DNA of 64,000 bases from Pontibacter chinhatensis (GCF_900113285.1 NZ_FOOT01000002.1:372001-436000); one strand, 5' to 3'; positions 38,611 to 47,903 are shown, counted from the first letter of the stretch. Notes: generated by a model not told the origin, from the sequence alone. Numbers and translations: made by a program.

Positions 38611-38716
38611 CAAGAAATATATACATTATTTTCTATTTTCTCTGATCTTGCATTCCGCCTGCCGCACATTGCCTGAGAAACCATATCCTGAAATCTAGCC
38701 TGCTATACTTATTACC

Positions 38717-39745
38717 ATGTCACGGAAACCAGTTACTATCAAGGAAATCGCCCGGATACTGAACGTATCCACCTCTACCGTGTCCAGGGCGCTGCACGAC
38801 CACCCCAGCATTGGCACGGTTACCAGCGAAAAGGTGAAGCAGCTGGCCAAAGAGCTCAATTACGAGCGCAACCAGACAGCAGTGCATTTTCAGCAGGGCA
38901 AAACCTATACGATAGGTGTGATTCTGCCGGATCTCTCGGAGGCTTTCTTCTCCTCGGCCATAAGCGCCATCGAGGACACAGCCTACAAAAGAAACTACAC
39001 GGTGCTGCTCGCCCAATCGCACGACGATGAGGAGAAGGAAAAACAGCTGGTAGATAAAATGAAGAGCCACCGTGTGGACGGCCTGCTGGTATCTGTTGCG
39101 AAAACCACCTCCACGTTTGAGCACTTCAGCTGCCTGAACCAGTATAATATTCCGGTTGTGTTTTTCGACCGCATCCCGCCCATTAACGGCATCCACTCCG
39201 TCGCCTGCAATATGGTAACCGGCACCATGGAGGCCGTGTCGTACCTGCTAAAAAAGGGGCACCGGGCCATCGGCATGATTAACGGCCCCGACACTCTTTA
39301 TGCCAGCACCGAGCGGCGGGAGGGTTATATCAAGGCAATGCAGAAGAGCAGGCTAAAGTATGACCCCTCCCTTATAATTGGCTGCGACCTGACCGAGGAA
39401 GGCACCATAGCAGCCCTGGAGGAGTTGCTGGCCAACAAGCGTAAGGCCACCGCCATTGTCACCTTCAACGACTACGTGTGGCTGTACGCCCAGAAGCATG
39501 CACGCCGCCTGGGCATCCGTATTAATAAGGACCTGGAGTTTGTGAGCTACGCCAACCTGCCCATGATGGAGTACATGGATTTCGCGCCGCTCGCTTCTGT
39601 AGAACAGTTCCCTTACCAGCAGGGGCAGAAGGCAACCGAAATCCTTTTGGACCTGCTACGCTCCAACGAGGAACAGTACCCACGCCAGCAGGCTTTCTAC
39701 AAAGTTATTGTGGAGTCCCAGCTGATAGAGAGCGGCCAGCAGTAA
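38717..39745 (+). CDS. LacI family transcriptional regulator
   Basis: A 342-residue regulator. The helix-turn-helix is TIKEIARILNVSTSTVSRAL (residues 5-24), followed by the hinge and a type I periplasmic-binding-like sensor domain (TYTIGVILPDLSEAFFSSAI onward, about 60-340). The Bacteroidota form lacks a C-terminal tetramerisation heptad that I can recognise. It lies within the glycan region near the palindromic CAAACGTTTG and TGTGYTCGTnnACA sites and is the best candidate to bind one of them. The effector is unknown; a sugar or sugar phosphate is likely. Transcription is in the direction of the kinase fusion gene, 409 bp away. Confidence 0.93.
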   Translation: MSRKPVTIKEIARILNVSTSTVSRALHDHPSIGTVTSEKVKQLAKELNYERNQTAVHFQQGKTYTIGVILPDLSEAFFSSAISAIEDTAYKRNYTVLLAQSHDDEEKEKQLVDKMKSHRVDGLLVSVAKTTSTFEHFSCLNQYNIPVVFFDRIPPINGIHSVACNMVTGTMEAVSYLLKKGHRAIGMINGPDTLYASTERREGYIKAMQKSRLKYDPSLIIGCDLTEEGTIAALEELLANKRKATAIVTFNDYVWLYAQKHARRLGIRINKDLEFVSYANLPMMEYMDFAPLASVEQFPYQQGQKATEILLDLLRSNEEQYPRQQAFYKVIVESQLIESGQQ

Positions 39746-40154
39746 GTAGCGTGTGGCTACCAGTTATACTTTACGGTTAGTGAGGAAAGTCCATTAATAC
39801 AGAATCCAACATTACCCATAGGATTATATAAAGTGCCGAAACGGACGCCAGATGCAGTTCCTAGGGTGTCGGCTGTGCATTCAGGATTGACTTGCAAGCT
39901 TGCGTGTTCGTAAACATAAAGCACTTTTTTCTTGCTTTGTAATATAGGGCTATTTACTTTTAAGCAGTTTCTTCCTTTTTATGTGCTAATATGCTTCGGC
40001 CGCTACTCTTTTTAATATGAGAAACCATGCGCCGGCAGGCTTGTAAAAAGTATACAGCATTTACCCTTAACAAAGTATAAACCCTTGAATGAGTGAATAA
40101 TCGCTCACTAGCAGCAACGACATTCACTCTTGTAGTACAGTTAAAGCACATTAC
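39746..40154. other. Intergenic region upstream of the kinase fusion
   Basis: No gene is visible. It has a GCAAGCTTGC palindrome (39894-39903) directly joined to GTGTTCGTAAACAT (39904-39917), two AAGTATA copies near 40051-40080 and a small GAGTGA/TCACTC inverted pair just before the start codon. Confidence 0.6.
39904..39917. promoter_or_regulatory. Candidate operator GTGTTCGTAAACAT
   Basis: Matches the susC-proximal site in 12 of 14 positions. Located 237 bp upstream of the kinase-nucleotidyltransferase gene. Confidence 0.5.
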
Positions 40155-42242
40155 ATGCATAAAAGCCCAACTTTACTGGTACTTGCAGCCGGCATGGCTT
40201 CCAGGTATGGCAGCCTGAAACAGTTGGATGCCTTTGGCCCTAACGGTGAGACCATTATTGAGTACTCCATCCACGACGCTGTAAAAGCGGGATTCGGCAA
40301 AGTTGTGTTCGTTATCCGGGAGTCGATAGAGCAGGAGTTTAAAGCACTGATGCAGGAAAGGTTGCCGGCACACATACCGGTAGCCTACGTGGCCCAGGAA
40401 CTTGACATGCTGCCGGAAGGGTACCATGTACCGGAAGGTCGCAGCAAACCATGGGGCACTGCCCACGCCGTTTGGGTAGCCTCCTCCAGCATACAGGAGC
40501 CCTTTGCCGTTATCAACGCCGATGATTTTTACGGATACGAGTCCTTTAAGCTGGCAGCCGATTTCCTGCAGGAGAGTACCGATGCGCAGGAGTATGGACT
40601 GATCGCGTACACGTTGGCCAACACCCTCTCGGAGCACGGCAGCGTGTCGCGCGGCATCTGCACACAAGCCCCCAACGGGGCCCTAGCCTCCCTGACGGAG
40701 CTCACTCAGATTACCCGCACCCCCGACGGAAGTATAACCGTGCAGGACGAGGGCGCACACCACTGGCAACTGACCGGCAACGAGCTGGTATCCATGAACC
40801 TGATGGCCTTTAAGCCTTCTGTACTCCCCTACTTCGGGCAGTACCTGAAGGCGTTTCTGGATGAAAAAGGACAGGAGCTGAAGTCTGAGTTTTACCTTCC
40901 ATCGGTGGTAAACCAGATGCTGGCGGCCGGCACCGCGCAGGTAAAGGTTATCCCCACACCTGAGAAATGGTTTGGCGTGACTTATCCAGAAGACAAGGCT
41001 AACACCACCAGACAAATAGCAAAACTTATCGAAGCGAAAGTATACCCGAGTCAGTTATGGGAAAACGCTACACAGCAACACGGTAAAGAAACCGACCAGC
41101 AGGCGGACACAAAGCTGCGGGATGTACTCGCGCACTTTGCACTGGAGGGAGGCATCAGCAGCGTCATGCTTTATGGCTCAGGCCATATCCACGACACCTA
41201 TGCTGTTAAGAACAGCCAACCGGAGTGCCCTGATTACCTGCTGCAGCGCGTCAACCACCACGTTTTCAAAAACGTGCCCCTGCTGATGGAGAACATTGAG
41301 CAGGTGACAGAACACCTGCGCCAGAAGCTGCAGGATATACCGGGTGCGCGCCCGGAGGAAGAAGTGCTTACGCTAGTGCCAACGCTGAACAACCAGAGCT
41401 ATTACCAGGATCCGGAGGGGAACTTCTGGAGAGTGTACCTGCTGCTGGAAGGCACCCGCAGCTATGATATCGTGGAAACGCCGCAGCAAGCCTTCGAAGG
41501 AGGCAAGGCGTTTGGCAGGTTCCTGGCGCTATTGGCTGACCTGGATGCCACACAGCTGCACGACTCCATCCCGGACTTCCATAACATTGAAAACAGGCTG
41601 CGCCTGCTGGCAGAAGCCGTGAAGCAGGACCCGGTAGGAAGAGTGGCACAGGTTAGCAAAGAGCTAGGCTTTGTGCAGCAGCGCGCCGAGGAGATGAGCA
41701 CCATCCGCCGGCTTGGCCGCGAGGGCAAACTGCCGCTCCGCACCACGCACAACGACACGAAGTTCAACAACGTGCTGCTCGACAAGTATGACAAGGCCCT
41801 CTGCGTGATAGACCTGGACACGGTTATGCCTGGATATGTGGCGTACGACTTTGGTGATGCTATCCGGACGACAGTGAATAAGGCGGCTGAGGACGAAGCG
41901 GACCTGAGCAAGATAAAGGTAGACTACGACCTGTTCAAAGCTTTCACGGAAGGTTTTCTGCAGGAAACCAACGCCTTCCTTACCGAAGAAGAGGTAAAGT
42001 CGCTGGAGCCTGGCGTAAGGCTGCTGCCCTTCATCATGGGGGTGCGCTTCCTGACCGATTACATTGACGGAGACAACTATTACAAGATTCACTTCCCGGA
42101 GCACAACCTGCAACGGGCCAGAGCGCAGTTCAGGCTGGTGGAGGTACTGGAGGAGAACAAAGAGCGGCTGCAGAATACGATTCAGAAAACATCGCAGGCA
42201 TATAAAGCAGTTGCCGCTGAGCAGCTGAGACAAGAAAAATGA
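40155..42242 (+). CDS. Nucleotidyltransferase fused to NahK-like anomeric sugar kinase
   Basis: A 695-residue cytoplasmic fusion protein. Residues 1-315 form a sugar nucleotidyltransferase with the signature LAAGMASRYGSLKQ (10-23) and the metal/nucleotide segment VINADDFYGYES. A hydrophilic linker follows. Residues about 317-695 form an APH-fold kinase closely resembling N-acetylhexosamine 1-kinase (NahK): GSGHIHDTYAV, LLQRVNHHVFKN, the catalytic loop HNDTKFNN (His532, Asp534) and IDLDTVMPGY (Asp553, Asp555). Together the halves would turn a free sugar into its 1-phosphate and then an NDP-sugar, as the bifunctional FKP does for fucose. GalNAc or GlcNAc is the likely substrate given GH109 and GH20 nearby, but this is inferred. 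It overlaps the next gene by 4 bp. Confidence 0.9.
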   Translation: MHKSPTLLVLAAGMASRYGSLKQLDAFGPNGETIIEYSIHDAVKAGFGKVVFVIRESIEQEFKALMQERLPAHIPVAYVAQELDMLPEGYHVPEGRSKPWGTAHAVWVASSSIQEPFAVINADDFYGYESFKLAADFLQESTDAQEYGLIAYTLANTLSEHGSVSRGICTQAPNGALASLTELTQITRTPDGSITVQDEGAHHWQLTGNELVSMNLMAFKPSVLPYFGQYLKAFLDEKGQELKSEFYLPSVVNQMLAAGTAQVKVIPTPEKWFGVTYPEDKANTTRQIAKLIEAKVYPSQLWENATQQHGKETDQQADTKLRDVLAHFALEGGISSVMLYGSGHIHDTYAVKNSQPECPDYLLQRVNHHVFKNVPLLMENIEQVTEHLRQKLQDIPGARPEEEVLTLVPTLNNQSYYQDPEGNFWRVYLLLEGTRSYDIVETPQQAFEGGKAFGRFLALLADLDATQLHDSIPDFHNIENRLRLLAEAVKQDPVGRVAQVSKELGFVQQRAEEMSTIRRLGREGKLPLRTTHNDTKFNNVLLDKYDKALCVIDLDTVMPGYVAYDFGDAIRTTVNKAAEDEADLSKIKVDYDLFKAFTEGFLQETNAFLTEEEVKSLEPGVRLLPFIMGVRFLTDYIDGDNYYKIHFPEHNLQRARAQFRLVEVLEENKERLQNTIQKTSQAYKAVAAEQLRQEK

Positions 42243-42883
42243 AGCAACTGACGGTTCCGTTCATTCCTGACCTGCCGCCCGGCAGCCCGCTTGACCTGGT
42301 AGGCAGCAAACTCGACCAGCTCCCGGCGAAGCGGATTGACTCAGCCCCCTGGGCAAATGGTGGCACGCAGCCTGAGGTGGCGTTTACACTGGCACACGGT
42401 GCGGATAGCCTTTACCTGAAGTATAAAGTGGAGGAGGAAAACGTGCTGGCCAGGTACAGAAATACGAATGATCCGGTGTACAAGGACAGCTGCGTAGAGT
42501 TCTTCATCTCGTTTGGAGAGGAGGAGGCCTACTACAACCTGGAGGTAAACTGCCTGGGCACCTGCCTGCTAGGCTACGGACCGGACAGGCATAACAGGAA
42601 ACTGCTGCCCGCCACGGTTATCTCAGAGATAGAGCACCTGGCGCACCTGAAGGTACTGAACCATGGCCGCACCGGCAAAGCATGGGAACTGACCCTCCGG
42701 ATACCCGCATCAGTGTTTACGGAGCACCAGTTGGAAAATTTTTCGGGGCTGCAGGCCCGGGGCAACTTTTACAAGTGCGGGGATGACCTGCCCGAGCCCC
42801 ATTTCCTGGCATGGCACCCCATCGAGGCACCTGAGCCGGACTTTCATAGGCCGGAGTACTTTGGGGCCATCTCGTTCGCATAG
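42239..42883 (+). CDS. CBM9-like carbohydrate-binding protein without signal peptide
   Basis: A 214-residue beta-sandwich protein of the CBM9-like (DOMON-type) family. Typical segments are LYLKYKVEEENVLARY, VYKDSCVEFFISF (about 80-92), NCLGTCLLGYG and the closing FLAWHPIEAPEPDFHRPEYF. There is no signal peptide, so it appears cytoplasmic. The ATGA overlap with the kinase fusion indicates translational coupling. Its role is unknown; the coupling suggests it helps with the same sugar or its product. Homologues are common next to glycan-degrading genes in Bacteroidota. Confidence 0.8.
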   Translation: MKQLTVPFIPDLPPGSPLDLVGSKLDQLPAKRIDSAPWANGGTQPEVAFTLAHGADSLYLKYKVEEENVLARYRNTNDPVYKDSCVEFFISFGEEEAYYNLEVNCLGTCLLGYGPDRHNRKLLPATVISEIEHLAHLKVLNHGRTGKAWELTLRIPASVFTEHQLENFSGLQARGNFYKCGDDLPEPHFLAWHPIEAPEPDFHRPEYFGAISFA

Positions 42884-42937
42884 CATATATGCTTATTTAA
42901 CAGATAAGAACATCAGCTTAACTAAAACCTTAAAACC

Positions 42938-44395
42938 ATGAGTAGCAACCGCAGAGAATTCCTGAAACTATCTGGTCTGGCTGGTATAAGTATAGCCGGC
43001 ACAGGTCTGCTGGCGGGCTGTGCCACAGGCAGCGCAGCAGAAGAGCAGGCAAAGTCTAACCTCGACCAGATTGCGCAGCAGGCCAAGCGCAAGTATACGC
43101 AACAGTTTAACATGAGCGGCTACAGCGCCCCGAAGCTTGACAAAGTGCGCATCGGCTTTGTAGGCCTAGGCATGAGAGGCCCGGGTGCCGTATACCGCAT
43201 GAGCAATATTGAAGGCGTAGAAATCGTAGCGCTCTGCGACCTGATACCGGAGCGTGCCGAGAAGGTGAAGCAGCAGCTGCAGGAAAGAACCGGCACTGCC
43301 CACAACCCTACTTTATACTCCGGCAAGGAAGACTCATGGAAGGAAATGTTCGACAGGGATGATATCGACCTGGTTTATATCACGACGCCCTGGCACCTGC
43401 ACACTCCACAGGCAGTATATGCTATGGAGCACGGCAAGCACGCCGCCGTGGAGGTTCCGGCCGCCACGACCATAGAAGAGTGCTGGCAGCTGGTGGAGAC
43501 ATCGGAGCGCACCAAGAAGCACTGCATGATGCTGGAGAACTGCTGCTACGACTTCTTCGAGATCCTGACGCTGAACATGGCCCGCCAAGGATATTTCGGG
43601 GAAATCATACACGGTGAGGGAGCCTACATTCACCAGCTGGTGGACCTGAACTTCGACAAGAACGGCTACCAGGACATGTGGCGCCTGAAGGAGAACATGA
43701 ACCGCAACGGCAGCCTCTATCCTACCCACGGTCTCGGCCCGATCTGCCAGATCATGAACGTGAACCGCGGCGACGTGATGGATTACCTGACCTCCGTTTC
43801 GAGCGACGACTTTATGATGTACGAGGAGGCGCAGAAGCGTGCCGAGGGCGATAATTTCTACAAAGAGTTTGTGCAGGACACTTACCGTGGCAACATGAAC
43901 ACCACGACCATCCGCACCAAGAAAGGCCGCACCATCATGATCCAGCACGACGTGACTTCGCCGCGCCCATACTCCAGAATTCACCTGGTGAGCGGCACCA
44001 AGGGCATCGCCCGCAAGTGGCCGGAGCAAAAGATCGCCACGGGCCACGGCTGGCTGTCCAAAGAGGAGGTAAAAGCGCTGGAGGAGCAGTACACGCCGGA
44101 AATCGTGAAGAGAATTGGCGAGATGGCCAAGAAGATCGGCGGCCACGGCGGCATGGACTTCATGATGGACTGGCGCCTGATCGACTGCCTGCGCAACGGA
44201 CTGCCACTGGACCAGGACGTGTACGACGCGGCTTCCTGGACGGCTGTTGGCTTGCTGAGCGAGTGGTCGGTAGCTAACCGCTCCAACTCCATCGACGTGC
44301 CGGACTTTACTGCCGGTGCCTGGCAAACCAACGCCCCTGTGGATCTTTCGCTGGCAGGCGGCGGCACAACTAACGTGATCGTTAAATCAAACTAA
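42938..44395 (+). CDS. GH109-type NAD-dependent alpha-N-acetylgalactosaminidase, Tat-exported
   Basis: A 485-residue Gfo/Idh/MocA-fold glycosidase. The N-terminus is a Tat signal (RREFLKLSGLAGISIAGTG) with a lipobox-like LLAGC. The nucleotide loop is GFVGLGMRGPGAV (about 73-85). The GH109-specific region is THGLGPICQIMNVNRGD-MDYL (about 265-285), and ENCCYDFFEILTLNMARQG precedes it. GH109 members use a bound NAD+ and a keto intermediate to cleave alpha-GalNAc. It lies 55 bp after the CBM9-like gene and ends at a strong terminator, so it belongs to the same operon as the kinase fusion. A plain sugar oxidoreductase is a less likely alternative. Confidence 0.87.
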   Translation: MSSNRREFLKLSGLAGISIAGTGLLAGCATGSAAEEQAKSNLDQIAQQAKRKYTQQFNMSGYSAPKLDKVRIGFVGLGMRGPGAVYRMSNIEGVEIVALCDLIPERAEKVKQQLQERTGTAHNPTLYSGKEDSWKEMFDRDDIDLVYITTPWHLHTPQAVYAMEHGKHAAVEVPAATTIEECWQLVETSERTKKHCMMLENCCYDFFEILTLNMARQGYFGEIIHGEGAYIHQLVDLNFDKNGYQDMWRLKENMNRNGSLYPTHGLGPICQIMNVNRGDVMDYLTSVSSDDFMMYEEAQKRAEGDNFYKEFVQDTYRGNMNTTTIRTKKGRTIMIQHDVTSPRPYSRIHLVSGTKGIARKWPEQKIATGHGWLSKEEVKALEEQYTPEIVKRIGEMAKKIGGHGGMDFMMDWRLIDCLRNGLPLDQDVYDAASWTAVGLLSEWSVANRSNSIDVPDFTAGAWQTNAPVDLSLAGGGTTNVIVKSN

Positions 44396-44443
44396 ACCAA
44401 AGTATAACGCGCTGTCTTAGGCGCAAGAAGTTATACTTTATCT

Positions 44444-44477
44444 AAAAGCCCCGGCCGCTAACGCCGGGGCTTTTTTT
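44444..44477 (+). terminator. Terminator after the GH109 gene
   Basis: AAAGCCCCGGC (44445-44455) pairs with GCCGGGGCTTT (44463-44473) around a 7-nt loop and continues into a T-tract. Confidence 0.92.
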
Positions 44478-44709
44478 ATACTTCCGTTTGCTTACGGCTA
44501 TACTTTTGCTCATTTATACTTCGCTTACAAGTTATATTCATGTAATTTTATATATTGTTGCGACATAATTGTATGAACCCCGGCTAATAAGGTGTTTGAA
44601 CCGCTTTTGCTGACTGGTCGTTTTGCAGGCATGTGCCGGAACAAAGTATAAACCTTCCGCTAAAGTTAGTAGCGGGGCAAAGTATAAATTCACAAAAGAG
44701 ACGCAGAAG

Positions 44710-45774
44710 TTGAACAAGGTTATTAGGATAAAGGATATCGCTGAGAAAGCGAACGTATCAACGGGAACCGTGGATCGTGTGCTGCATAACCGCGGAAGGG
44801 TGGCTGAAGACGTACGCCAGCGGGTACTTCAAATAGCAGAAGAGCTTAACTACAAGCCCAACATCCTGGCCCGTGCCCTGGTGAATAACAAAACCTACCA
44901 GGTAGCCGCCCTAATCCCCGATCCCGCTTTCGACAGCTACTGGAAGGCCCCGCAGGAAGGGATTGAAAAGGCGGAGGAGGAACTGCAGCAGTATGGCATG
45001 CGGGTATCACAATTCTGCTTTGATCCTTTTTCCGCAGAGTCTTTTGTGAAAGAAGCAGAAAAACTGGCCGCTAAGCCTTTCGACGGCATTCTGGTGGCTC
45101 CCGTGTTCTACCGCCAGTCGCTGGCGCACTTTAGCAAGTGGAAGCGCCAGGGCATCCCGTTTGTGCTCTTCAACACGCACATCCCCAACTATGAGCCGCT
45201 CATGTACATTGGCCAGGACTCTTACCAGAGTGGTTTTCTGGCGGCCAAGCTGCTGCATTACGGTAACAAAGAGAATGCATCCTTTGTAGTGGCCCACATC
45301 GAGGAGGACGTAGCCAACTCCTCCCACCTCATCAGCAAGGAGCAGGGCTTTGTGGACTACTTCGTGACTCAGGAGCTGGAAAGCAAGTATAACGTGGTGC
45401 AGATAGACGTGCAGAGCGGCGGCAAGCAAAGTATAACCCAGCAACTGGACAAACTTTTTAAGGATACCCCGGACATCAGAGGCGTTTTTGTAACTAACTC
45501 CAAGGCCCACATCATGGCCGATTACCTGGCGCAGAAAAAGCTGCAGCAGGTGCACCTGGTGGGTTACGACCTGATAGAGGAGAACCTGGCGCACCTGAAC
45601 ACCAACCGCATCAACTTCCTGATCAACCAGAACCCGAAAGGCCAGGGCTATTGGGGCATTCAAGGGCTGGCAGACCACCTGATCTTCAAGAAGAAGAACA
45701 ACCCGATCAAGTACCTGCCCCTGGATATCATCACCAAGGAAAACCTCCACTACTACATCGAGGCAGACCAGTAA
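44710..45774 (+). CDS. LacI-type transcriptional regulator with periplasmic-binding-like domain
   Basis: About 354 residues from TTG at 44710, which begins directly before the HTH (VIRIKDIAEKANVSTGTVDR). The frame stays open to another TTG at 44623, but those 29 codons are encoded by two AAAGTATAAA motifs and look like intergenic sequence. No ATG is available. After the HTH the VLHNRGRVAEDVRQRVLQIA hinge and a sugar-binding-like sensor domain (VAALIPDPAFDSYWKAPQEG onward) follow. This TGTVDRVLHNRG subfamily usually regulates sugar-catabolic genes. Its 3' end converges with the GH29 gene; it may control GH29 or the fucose operon, which is inference. Confidence 0.9.
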   Translation: MNKVIRIKDIAEKANVSTGTVDRVLHNRGRVAEDVRQRVLQIAEELNYKPNILARALVNNKTYQVAALIPDPAFDSYWKAPQEGIEKAEEELQQYGMRVSQFCFDPFSAESFVKEAEKLAAKPFDGILVAPVFYRQSLAHFSKWKRQGIPFVLFNTHIPNYEPLMYIGQDSYQSGFLAAKLLHYGNKENASFVVAHIEEDVANSSHLISKEQGFVDYFVTQELESKYNVVQIDVQSGGKQSITQQLDKLFKDTPDIRGVFVTNSKAHIMADYLAQKKLQQVHLVGYDLIEENLAHLNTNRINFLINQNPKGQGYWGIQGLADHLIFKKKNNPIKYLPLDIITKENLHYYIEADQ

Positions 45775-45811
45775 GGCTGCAGCGGAGGCGCTGGTTTATA
45801 CTTGCTCCCTC

Positions 45812-47218
45812 CTACTCCAGAAACAGCTCTATTACGGGAATCTCCACCTGGGGCTTCTCCACCGGCAGGTGCACAATCAGGTCGTTTTCGCCGGCAGTGA
45901 TGGCCATGTGCTCGCTGGCGCTGGCATTGGAGCGGGAAGTATACTTTATCTCCGAGCCATCGTGCAGGAACTGCGCATACTTCACCTTGCCCTTATAGCC
46001 CGGCAGGTATAAGGTCTTGAAAGGCCACTGCAGCAGGTGCACGTACAGGCGCTTGGTTTCGGGGTTATAGGTCAGGAAGCAATTATCCGGTTTCTGGAAC
46101 TCCTCGGGGGCCTGGGTGCAGCCATAGATGGCGCGGTTGTTATACTTCATCCACTGCCCAATACCCTCCAGACGCTCCGTCGCCCGCGCATCAAAGTTGC
46201 CCCGTGCCGTTGGTCCCACGTTCAGCAGCAGGTTTCCTCCCTTGCTCACGGTTTCAATCAGCATGGCGATTAGCTGGTTGGTGCTCTTCCAGGTGTTTTC
46301 GTCGCGGTGGTAGCCCCAGGAGCCGGAGAAAGTCTGGCAGGTTTCCCATGGAACGCGGCGACCGTTATCCTTTACCCATTCCTGCGGCATAAACTGCTCG
46401 GGCGTGCGGTAGTCCCAGCCCCAATCCACGTCGTTCAAATCCATACGGTCGTTCACGATGATGTGCGGCTGATGCTTCCGGATGAGTTTGAGCAGGCCTT
46501 CGCTATCCCAGTCTTGCCTGCCTTTCCCGTCGGGGCCGGGGTACGAGTAATCCAGAAAGAGCTGGTCTATTTTGCCATACTTGGTCAGGAGCTCGGTCAG
46601 CTGGTTTTTCATGAACTGGCGGTACTTGTCCATGTCGCGGTTGCTGTTGGTGGCGCGGGCCTCTTTGCTGTTTCGCAGGGCATGGGTGCCGTCGATAGTA
46701 AAGTCGGGATGTTGCCAGTCGATGAGCGAGTAGTAAAACCCTACCTTCAGCCCCGCCTCCCGGAAGGCGTCTAAGTATGGTTTAATAAGGTCTTTGCCTG
46801 CCGGTGTGTTGGGCGCTTTAAAGTCGCTGTATTTTGTATCCCACAGGCTAAACCCTTCGTGGTGGCGCGCGGTGAGCACCACATACTTCATGCCGGCGGC
46901 TTTGGCCTGCGCGGCCCACTCTTTCGGGTCGTAGAGGTCAGGGTTAAACTTATCGAAGTACCGGGCTTTATACTCCTCTGGCGGAATCTGCTCATAATAC
47001 TGCACCCACTCATGGCGCGCCGGCACGGCGTACAGCCCCCAATGGATAAACATCCCAAAGCGTGCCTCTGTCCACCACTGCATCCGTTTAGCCTTCTCCT
47101 CCGCCGTTTCCCTAGCCCAGGAAGGGGTTGCTTGCTGCTGTGCGAAAGTGGTAAAGGGAAGTATGGCAAGGAGCAGCAGGAGGATGGTTTTGGGGAGGTT
47201 GTTTCCGGGTTGTAGCAT
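45812..47218 (-). CDS. GH29 alpha-L-fucosidase, secreted
   Basis: A 468-residue enzyme with a Sec signal (KTILLLLLAILPFTTFAQQ, cleavage near residue 27). The GH29 barrel shows RFGMFIHWGLYAVP (53-66), LTARHHEGFSLWDTKYS (115-131), FYYSLIDWQHP and LFLDYSYPG, with Asp223 the likely nucleophile. GGNLLLNVGPTARG is the usual C-terminal barrel motif, followed by a small beta-sandwich. It is a retaining fucosidase that would release L-fucose in the periplasm for import by the fucose symporter. It is a monocistronic unit. Confidence 0.95.
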   Translation of the reverse strand: MLQPGNNLPKTILLLLLAILPFTTFAQQQATPSWARETAEEKAKRMQWWTEARFGMFIHWGLYAVPARHEWVQYYEQIPPEEYKARYFDKFNPDLYDPKEWAAQAKAAGMKYVVLTARHHEGFSLWDTKYSDFKAPNTPAGKDLIKPYLDAFREAGLKVGFYYSLIDWQHPDFTIDGTHALRNSKEARATNSNRDMDKYRQFMKNQLTELLTKYGKIDQLFLDYSYPGPDGKGRQDWDSEGLLKLIRKHQPHIIVNDRMDLNDVDWGWDYRTPEQFMPQEWVKDNGRRVPWETCQTFSGSWGYHRDENTWKSTNQLIAMLIETVSKGGNLLLNVGPTARGNFDARATERLEGIGQWMKYNNRAIYGCTQAPEEFQKPDNCFLTYNPETKRLYVHLLQWPFKTLYLPGYKGKVKYAQFLHDGSEIKYTSRSNASASEHMAITAGENDLIVHLPVEKPQVEIPVIELFLE

Positions 47219-47310
47219 GGGGTTGTAGGTTAGGTTATACTTTTATACTTGAGCTATACTTTATACTTTCTCTGGCGTAAGCGTCCGCTCGTGCCTCTGT
47301 CTCCCCTGCT

Positions 47311-47376
47311 GGCGCGGGTTTGCAACCCGTGCCTACCTATCTTCTCGGATTTGTAATCCGAGTGGCTTGAAAAGCC
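47311..47376. repeat. Composite unit of three short hairpins, copy 1
   Basis: CGGGTTTGCAACCCG, TCGGATTTGTAATCCGA and GGCTTGAAAAGCC follow each other. The same order recurs at 55611-55680. Single hairpins of the GCGAGnTTGnAnCTCG type also lie at about 47421-47440 and 63823-63846. Confidence 0.75.
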
Positions 47377-47460
47377 ATACTTATACTTTGGCTATGCTAG
47401 CTGATTTATACTTTCGCTAGCGCGAGCTTGTAGCTCGTAACTTTTTATACTTGCCCAATT

Positions 47461-47710
47461 ATACTTTGCTAGCCCCTGCTTCCTCCCGCTTGAACCAAGC
47501 TATACTTACTAGCTACCGTTCATCCTCCAGCCCCACCAACAGCTCGTTTCATCTCCTGCTTTGGTCCCCTCAAGGCCGGGAGGCCTCGCCTTCGGGCATC
47601 GCGCTGCTTTCGCTTCCTGCCCTCGTGCCTCGGGCTGCCTCACTTCGCTCGTCACCGGAACCTCTCGAGGCGCTCAACCCAAAGGCTGGGAATCATTCGA
47701 TAGCCACAGC
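47461..47710 (+). repeat. 250-bp dispersed structured repeat, copy 2
   Basis: Same orientation as copy 1. It is most similar to copy 3; the two differ by a 1-nt indel near 47643 and scattered substitutions. The indel breaks any shared reading frame. Confidence 0.85.
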
Positions 47711-47731
47711 CTATACTATGCAACAAGTATA

Positions 47732-47902
47732 GACTGTCCCCTTGAGGACAAGTGAGAACGAGAGTTCGAAACTTGCGAGCAATGCTCAAGAGGGGTGTTA
47801 ATCGTTAACAGAAATTCCCCTCCATAGATAAGGAAGGGCCAGGGGTGGTTGGGCCCAATACTAAAAGACATCCCTCCCCTATACTTAGGAGAGGGATGAA
47901 GT
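47732..47902. repeat. REP-like elements downstream of GH92
   Basis: A partial CTGTCCCCTTGAGG arm, an AGAGGGGTGTTA arm, a CCCCTCCATAG...GGGCCAGGGGTGG element and a CATCCCTCCCC...GGAGAGGGATG hairpin containing TATACTT. The last could terminate the GH92 transcript. Confidence 0.6.
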
Positions 47903-47903
47903 C

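Larger units (their letters stand above)
47219..47903. other. Repeat-rich gene-free region
   Basis: This 685-base stretch contains a TATACTT cluster (47231-47270), a composite hairpin unit (47311-47376), copy 2 of the 250-bp repeat and REP-like elements (47732-47902). It has no credible gene. Confidence 0.75.

Noticed and set aside
47451..47732. A possible small protein encoded by the 250-bp repeat (shared stretch SGIALLSLPALVPRAASL)
   Set aside because: Similar peptides can be read from copies 2 and 3, but a 1-nt indel changes the frame between them and copy 1 diverges at this place. Conservation follows RNA-like stems, not codons.
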